The notes beneath the pieces are model-generated. The model was not told where the DNA came from. It did not search any database and worked only from the letters and a program-made list of their open reading frames with translations. Below, one piece after another: positions 58,141 through 64,000 of a stretch of DNA of 64,000 bases; position 1 is the first letter of the stretch; every line of letters starts with the position of its first letter. A program made the translations under genes and the position numbers. This DNA comes from Metallyticus violacea (lineage: Eukaryota > Arthropoda > Insecta > Mantodea > Metallyticidae). The stretch is from positions 32,833,501-32,897,500 of the forward strand of contig CM060831.1 in NCBI GenBank assembly GCA_030762175.1, in the 5' to 3' direction.

Positions 58141-58990
58141 TTCTTTTGTCATTACTATAGGTATGGCAAAAACAGAACCAATAATAATAAATAAAGGGGT
58201 AGGCCAAGGGTGTGTTCTATCGCCCACATTGGTTTAGTATTTACATTGATGAACTTTTCCAAAAATGGAAGTAAGATATTAATATAGACATTAAAGTAAA
58301 TTCCAATCGAGTGTTCAACATTTTATTGTTTGCTGTATATGTTATAACACAAGAAAATGAGGATACCTTGCACGCATTATACATTCTTTAAATAAAATAG
58401 GTTAATAGTACAACTTTAAAATATCCAGAAAAAAACAGAGGTGGTGACATTTTAAGGGAAAAGCATGATACGCTCAAAAATGATTTTAGATAATTTAGAT
58501 TTAGATAGAATCTCTCACTTTAGATATCTAGGTTGCGAAATAATGAAAAATCAGTCGTAGATACTTATAATAAATTAGAAAAATTCCTACATATAAGTTG
58601 AATTATATATAAATGTTTAAAAAATAAAGCACGGAAGTACACGAGACTTAAATTATACAAAACAATGGCTATTCCCGCCTTAATTTATGATTGCGAAACA
58701 TCGCTCCCTACAAAGAAAATGCAAAGAGTTCAGAAATGAGTTTTCTAAGAAAAACTAAACCCTGTAATAAATCAGATAACAATACTAATCGATGAAATCA
58801 GCAAATAATTAAATGTAAATTCCATTAATGACAAAAAGAATAATATAAAATGAACATATACATTGTATTAACAGAATAGAAAACACTAGAATTCTAAAGC
58901 AGGCATTAGAATATAAATCATTAGGAAAAAAGAAATATAAAGACAGAACAAGCAAAGGGACTAACCCTTGGGATGAAGAAGAGAAGAAAA
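58140..58990 (+). mobile_element. LINE fragment with dead reverse transcriptase
   Basis: The sequence reads NKGVGQGCVLSPTLF, stop, IYIDE (58190-58252), the G.RQGC.LSP RT box. NILLFAVY follows (about 58318-58345), where active enzymes have LLFADD, so the catalytic Asp pair is gone. Then come SHFRYLG-like words and TRLKLYKTMAIPALIYDCETS (post-catalytic YG.E.W region, about 58640-58705). There are many stops. It overlaps in protein region with the fragment at 36840. Confidence 0.75.
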
Positions 58991-59520
58991 TGAGAATAAT
59001 GACAACATAGGGGAAGGAATTTTCTCTGAAATGATTTGTCTTCCAATGGGAAAAATTCTTATGCGTTTTCTTCTGACAATGCCCTATATTGGTGAAATGA
59101 AAGGTGTAGCAAATTTGGGAAGAAGAAGCATTCATCTATTAATTCTTTCAGATGTTTATGTCATCTTCAACACATTGGTACTTAAAAATAAACTCTCAAG
59201 TTGGCAATAAATTTAGAGAGCATTTTGTTTAAGTTCTTTTTCTATCTTGTGAAGTGTTTTAAAGGCAGAATTCATTAAAAGTATATCAAAACATATATGC
59301 ACAATATTTTGACTCTTCTTGAATAAAGCAATGTGAAACTCTCGCTTATGCTTTATAATAAACCTCAACGGAAGAATGAGTTGTAACCATGAAAACTTTC
59401 TTAAATAAAAATGTGTATTATCATTTACCTCAGAACACTGCATAACTGCATAAATTTGTTTCTGTAATAAGACACTCCAGCTACATTTTCTAAGAAGGAA
59501 AACTTCAGTCTTCTAAATGA
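58991..59520. other. AT-rich sequence, nothing identified
   Basis: Minus-strand frames here (58809-59135, 59213-59443) are Phe/Leu-rich shadows of AT-rich DNA. Confidence 0.4.
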
Positions 59521-60120
59521 CCTATGTATCTGCAGTTTGATTCTACCTCAATTTCCACAGTCAAATTCAAAGAGAGTAAATATCAGAAAGCCATTGGGGA
59601 CTTAATATTTGAAGCAAAAGTAAAAGAGAATAACTATGATGAAAAAAAAGTTTTACAGCTCTATTATAGAATTCTATATCAGTTTCTGACTGCATTCTTA
59701 AGAAATTGAAGATGAATTGTTTAAACACAAAAATTTGTTCATATTTCTTGAGTATTTTATTTAGAGATTCCCATATTTGTTTACTAAAAGGGAACACAAC
59801 AAACATGAAGATGAGTTTGCTACCTCCCAATGTGATATTTTTCCTGAATTGGATCTAAATAGAAAAAATTGTATCAACTTTGCAGACATTAAAAGTGGAC
59901 AAACAATGTCGTAAAAACATTATGTAAAGCTGAATTTAGAGCAGTAAGCATACCTCATAGTAACTCTCCTGCAGAAAGAGTTTTTAGTGTTTTGAAGAAA
60001 AAAATTAAACAGAATTCAGGTCTTCATTAAACACACCAACACTGCAATCAAGGAGCTGATAGATACAAAGATGCCCATGCCACAGCATTTTTATCCAGAA
60101 TAACTGATACGTAATGTGCA
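59521..60120 (+). mobile_element. hAT transposase relic (dimerisation region)
   Basis: AVSIPHSNSPAERVFSVLKKK (59941-60003) is the signature of the hAT C-terminal dimerisation domain (PHSNA..ERVFS...). The 59524-59709 frame (LQFDSTSIS...QLYYRILYQFLTAFL) lies in the right orientation upstream and may be part of the same protein. Frames are broken between. No termini or 8-bp duplication were found. Confidence 0.6.
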
Positions 60121-60990
60121 TATACGGCTTTTTGTTCCGTGCTCAAGAGGTAACCTGTACACTGTGAAGAAGGATACTTTGCTATCCGCTATGTATTATG
60201 TAGACCTGACATTGTAGGAAGGGAAATTTAAGCGCTATATGATTACTAACAACCCACTTGGAAGGTTGGCAGGTGTGAAATCGACCAAATCGCTAACTGA
60301 AAATAGTTTTAAATGTTACTTAATATATGTAACATCGTTTAAAAATGCTTCGCAAGAACTTAGTTCAGTATTAAAACGAAAAAATATGCAAATAGAATGT
60401 TTCATATACATTGTTCAATACTTAGAATAAACCTCGAATTTTCGTACTGAAATAAGTAACCATGAGAAGGCTAAACATAAATTATTCATATTAAAACATT
60501 TTTCACAGCTTTGCTTCAAGAAAAGTGAGTTTTAAATCCTAAAAAGTGAACTAGAAATGTACGAGAGGTTAAACTGGAAATTTTTCTTTCGCGCAAACCG
60601 TTTATATTCAAGGGTAGAAAGGGTAAATCAGATAGGAAAAATTCAAAGCCACGGCCGGAAATTTAATCCCTATAGCGCGGTTAACCTGGCTTTAAGTGCT
60701 CATAAGTCTTGTGGTTCCTCTTTAGAGTTTAAACCTCTCCTGAGATAACTTTCAAGATTTCTAAGATATGCAAAGTTATATGGAAAGAATTAGGGTCGTG
60801 TCCCAAAGGACACGTTAGAGCCCAGTCGACGATTTTCAGCACTGATTCGTATCACTGAAGAAAATAAATACTCACACACATATTTGTAATCTATTATAAT
60901 GTTTTAGTGCACTAATAAACTCGGTAGTAGTTTTGCTTGGCTTATGACCATGTATGTGTACGAGAACGGTCTGAAAAAATTCTGGGTCTA
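60121..60990. other. No gene identified
   Basis: Short frames 60239-60430 and 60557-60748 have no domain. Confidence 0.4.
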
Positions 60991-61512
60991 ACATAGAAGA
61001 AAAGATGTATAGCTTGAACCTTTTTAAAGATCAATTTATTGTCTCTGAATTGGTCTTACGGAAAGTCTGAACAGCTGAAATTGCTTTTTGATATGATGTA
61101 AAACACTGACAAACTAGCAAGAGTTTGAGCTTTGAGAGCAGATGGAAGTTAGAGTGAGTCAAATCTGGGGAGTAGGGCGGATGCTCCAACAATTCATATT
61201 TCAAACCTCTCAGCATTCCTATCGATAAAACGCTTTTGTGAACGGGTACTTGACTTGATTAGCATTTTTTTCTTTTGCATTGTGTTCTTTTGTTTTATCA
61301 TTTTCGTTTAAAATATTGGAATGATTATGATTGTGGTTTTAGCCTTCTGAGCATAATCCGGTAATACAATTCCTTTAGCGTCCCAAACACCGATATAACC
61401 TTTCCTGCAGATGGAACCAACTTTGTCTCCTTTGATCCTGAGAAATGACCTCTTTTCATTGATTCGATTCTGGTGTGTGATGATAAATTCAAGTCTTATT
61501 TGAAGTTAAAAG

Positions 61513-62458
61513 CAGGGCTAGGTTTTATACATAAACACATATTTGTGTTTTCATTGGTTATAATTAAATTTGTGTTTGTGAATAAGTATATTTGGAATGA
61601 TTTAAACATTTTTTCTCTCCTCCATATTTGTCCATACATCTGGGAATAGTACAAATATAACGTATTTCAGAATAACTCACATAACTTTGTATAATTTAAC
61701 ATTTTAATTTTAATACTTTCCACATTTTCTGTTTTTACAGTTACTCTTGTAAGATAATAATTTAAATTTTATTTTACTAGCATTATTATTTCAAAATTGC
61801 TTCTGGTTTTTCCATGAAATGCGGAACACAGGCATCCAATCAAACTGGCAGTTATAGACAACAGAATACTATACAGTTAACATTGAAGTCATCGAGAATG
61901 TATATAGTGATTTAGACTCTAGCAGCGCTTCTTCAATAGAATCCACAAAATTACTTCTTTGTGATAAAATATTAAAAATGATTCTCGTATATCACCACTT
62001 CGCTAAACGCTCTGCGAAAACAACCTACTCCTCTATTCGAAAGACTTAACGAAGTTAAACACAATGTTAGCCAAGAATTCTGTTTAGCGAATCTTGAGTA
62101 TCCGTGTCAGTTTGAATCACAAGGTATTGCTAGGGTTAGATTTGTCCCCATTACTTCTGGTGATATTGACTGCATACTAAGCAATGCAAAGAAATTTTAC
62201 GAGACAGTAGATGCAGTTCCACTTTTAAAATTATGTATAACGTTTCAAAGCCTACTATTTCCTAAATACACTTTGTCAAGAAAATCAAATTCTTTTTCTG
62301 CTGCTGAGTAATTTCACCTTTAAATGTATTTTTAATTACATGACCTTTTGCTAAAATATAGATATTTTTCATTGTTTTTCTTACTTTTTGTTAATATTTA
62401 GACTATATTTTTATCGCCTGAACGGTCATAAACCATTAGACGCACTAAACCAGTTCTG
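61513..62458 (+). mobile_element. hAT-like element nested in the mariner
   Basis: The left end CAGGGCTAGGTTTTA (61513) and the right end, reversed, CAGAACTGGTTTA (62458) resemble hAT termini (CAGGG...). A hAT-type C-terminal fragment lies inside on the plus strand: FVPITSGDIDCILSNAKKF (about 62144-62200), compare the S.ERSFS...K pattern. At 946 bp it is far shorter than an autonomous hAT. The 8-mer GTTAAAAG ends just before the left end, and GTTAAAAA occurs 5 bases beyond the right end. That is suggestive but not an exact target-site duplication. Confidence 0.55.
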
Positions 62459-62588
62459 ATTCTGTTAAAAAAAACCAAACATTGCTTGGATATTTTCCTG
62501 CTAATATTTGTTAGCATGTAGGATACCTATCACACGCAAATATTTTTCATATCATGTAATATATAACCTACACGTCCCTTTGAAACGC

Positions 62589-62825
62589 CTATAGTCTGAG
62601 CAATTTTGGGTTCTTTAACTCATGTAATACAATATCATTGGATTCTGCTGCTGTTGTACTTTTGGGACTCCTTTTACATGGGATCATCTCCAAGGCTGGT
62701 ACGCTCGTTTTTAAATTAAACTGATAATATTTAAACTTTGAAAGTGAAGGAGAAGTGTCCTCATAAAGTTTTATAAATTTGGTATGTATTTCCTTTGGCG
62801 TTAAACCAACTCTTGTTAAATACAT
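62589..62825 (-). pseudogene. Mariner transposase N-terminal fragment
   Basis: This 78-codon frame holds the first helix-turn-helix (GLTPKEIHTKFIKLYEDTSPS). The SGRP.(T/S)-type linker (CKRSPKSTTAAES) and the start of the second helix region follow. It shifts frame at about 62600 and goes on to NPKIAQTIGVSKGRVGYIL. It belongs to the split mariner. Confidence 0.8.
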
Positions 62826-62850
62826 TCACTGTTGTACGGTTCTCAATTTT

Positions 62851-63159
62851 ATAATTTTATGGAATACACACAACATGTCTGAATAGAAAGCTATATTTAA
62901 TAAACCTGAATTGATATATGTCCAATTGCATGGACGTGCATGGTTCAGGTCGGGAAATTTTTAGACCAACCTTGCAAATAGGTAAGTAAATAGGTAGGCG
63001 AACATTTGAAATTTCTTAAATTTTGCTTCCATGCTTTGATTAAATTTTTACTGTTTATATTAGACACATACATGTGCTTAACTACCCAATAGATCGTAGT
63101 TTAGAGCCAAAGGTTATCATGACTGCGTACTGGAGTTCGATTTCCGCGGAAAAAAAATT
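62851..63159. other. No feature identified
   Basis: AT-rich sequence between the mariner and a SINE. Confidence 0.4.
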
Positions 63160-63418
63160 AATAGCATTTAACGCCCGTTTTTACTACTGAGGCATCACAG
63201 GCGGTGAACACTGATGATACATGAGATGAAATGATATACTGGGAAAGGATTTTTTTAAGGAAGGAAACATTCCAGAACTAAGTTTAGGTACCTCCCCGGC
63301 ATTTGCCATTTACGCGAACTGAGAGAAACCTGGAAAAAAACCTCAGTCAGGGAGGGCGGTTCTGGTGGGAATCGAACCTCAGACCTCTCGCTCACGAATC
63401 CGCGCCTTAACGATTTTC
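63160..63418 (-). mobile_element. SINE family A, near full-length copy
   Basis: The tail side ATTTAACGCCCGTTTTTACT begins at 63166. The B box complement GAATCGAACC is at about 63369, and the element breaks off in the A-box region (CCTTAACGATTTTCGG), so the outer 5' end is lost or mutated. No clear target-site duplication. Confidence 0.88.
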
Positions 63419-63802
63419 GGCTTGGCCGAATGTGCCCACTGGGAACACCTGAGAAAAACGTTTTTTCCTGAAAAAAAATTCAAGGTAATTAGATGTCCAT
63501 TGGCATGTTGGGACCTGTTAATGCGAACCACACTAATGGTTGAATATGGGCATTTTCCTAGCCAAAGTGCGCAAAGCTAGTAGCAATTTATTTCCTGGGT
63601 AGAGTGCAAAAATTACGTATTATAAATAATGTGTAGTATGTTTTCATTCTTATATCTGTAAGTATCGTTCTTCCCAGTTTTATATTTATTTATTGTTTTG
63701 TTATTTGTTTCTCTTTCTAATTGTGTATCCTACTTAAGCATGTACGGCCTTATAAAATATATTTGTATAGTGCATATAGAATTTTATAACAATAAAGATA
63801 CA
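63419..63802. other. No gene identified
   Basis: AT-rich sequence with an AATAAAG signal-like word (63790) just before the terminal microsatellite. Confidence 0.4.
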
Positions 63803-63816
63803 CCTACTACTACTAT

Positions 63817-63867
<51 letters not shown>

Positions 63868-63905
63868 AACAACTACTACTACTACTACTCCTGCTGCTGC
63901 TGCTG

Positions 63906-63988
<83 letters not shown>

Positions 63989-64000
63989 ACTGCTACTACT
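63803..64000. repeat. Compound (ACT)n-(GCT)n microsatellite, open at window end
   Basis: About 65 trinucleotide units, switching twice from ACT to GCT/TGC blocks (63890-63906 and 63958-63988). The array runs to the last base of the window, so its true length is unknown. Confidence 0.97.

Larger units (their letters stand above)
61000..62850 (-). mobile_element. Mariner-like element split by a hAT insertion
   Basis: The N-terminal half lies on the minus strand at 62825-62500: GLTPKEIHTKFIKLYEDTSPS (helix-turn-helix 1), then IAQTIGVSKGRVGYILHDMKN (helix-turn-helix 2). The C-terminal half, same strand, lies at 61500-61020: HHTPESNQ, VWDAKGIVLPDYAQKAKT, VPVHKSVL and LLEHPPYSPDL. The order is right for one transposase, but about 0.95 kb of foreign DNA (61513-62458) separates the halves. 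The DETW segment with the first catalytic Asp is corrupted and the second (HDNA.VH) region is also changed, so it is inactive. Confidence 0.82.

Noticed and set aside
63803..64000. CRISPR-like or minisatellite array
   Set aside because: It is a simple trinucleotide repeat without spacers. No repeat-spacer structure exists anywhere in the window.

Overview
The window is animal nuclear DNA, most probably from an insect with a large, repeat-rich genome. It is AT-rich, has very low coding density, carries many (AAT)n arrays and short GTTAG (insect telomere-type) motifs, and is packed with decayed DNA transposons and tRNA-derived SINEs. A polyneopteran such as a cockroach, termite or stick insect would fit, but that is inference from genome style and no species can be named. 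There are no prokaryotic features: no operons, CRISPR arrays or phage genes.

Only one stretch looks like a host protein-coding exon: 43796-44044 on the plus strand. It is GC-rich, codes 83 residues with an acidic C-terminal part, and ends at a consensus GTAAGT donor. I do not recognise the protein. If it is the first coding exon, most or all of 44045-64000 may be its intron.

Almost everything else is mobile DNA or its debris. Region 1-12.5 kb: SINE copies, tRNA-like repeats, mariner and Tc1 scraps (4.7-5.8 kb) and an RTE-like LINE fragment (8.9-9.5 kb). Region 12.5-15.1 kb: a ~1 kb terminal-inverted-repeat element, with an internally deleted mariner inserted into it, next to a second mariner relic. 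Region 17.7-20.2 kb: two pieces of a DUF4817-type transposase. Region 25.9-27.2 kb: a 5'-truncated Penelope-like retroelement (reverse transcriptase plus GIY-YIG). Region 31-35.7 kb: a third SINE family, a mariner relic interrupted by a SINE, a Tc1 relic, and an uninterrupted second copy of the ~1 kb inverted-repeat element. Region 36.8-43.7 kb: a LINE fragment, SINEs, and a PIF/Harbinger remnant with transposase and Myb/SANT parts just upstream of the host exon. Region 44-64 kb: a DUF4817-type transposase relic, a MADF/SANT-like fragment, SINEs with clear target-site duplications, a LINE fragment, two hAT relics (one nested in a mariner), and a compound ACT/GCT microsatellite that runs off the window end.

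The strongest structural results are internal comparisons. Copy 2 of the ~1 kb inverted-repeat element (34.6-35.7 kb) is a paralogous empty site for the mariner inserted into copy 1. Several SINEs carry readable target-site duplications, including 5'-truncated copies. One hAT appears inserted in a mariner. I found no new multi-gene system; the best candidates for something undescribed are the ~1 kb inverted-repeat family and the unidentified exon.
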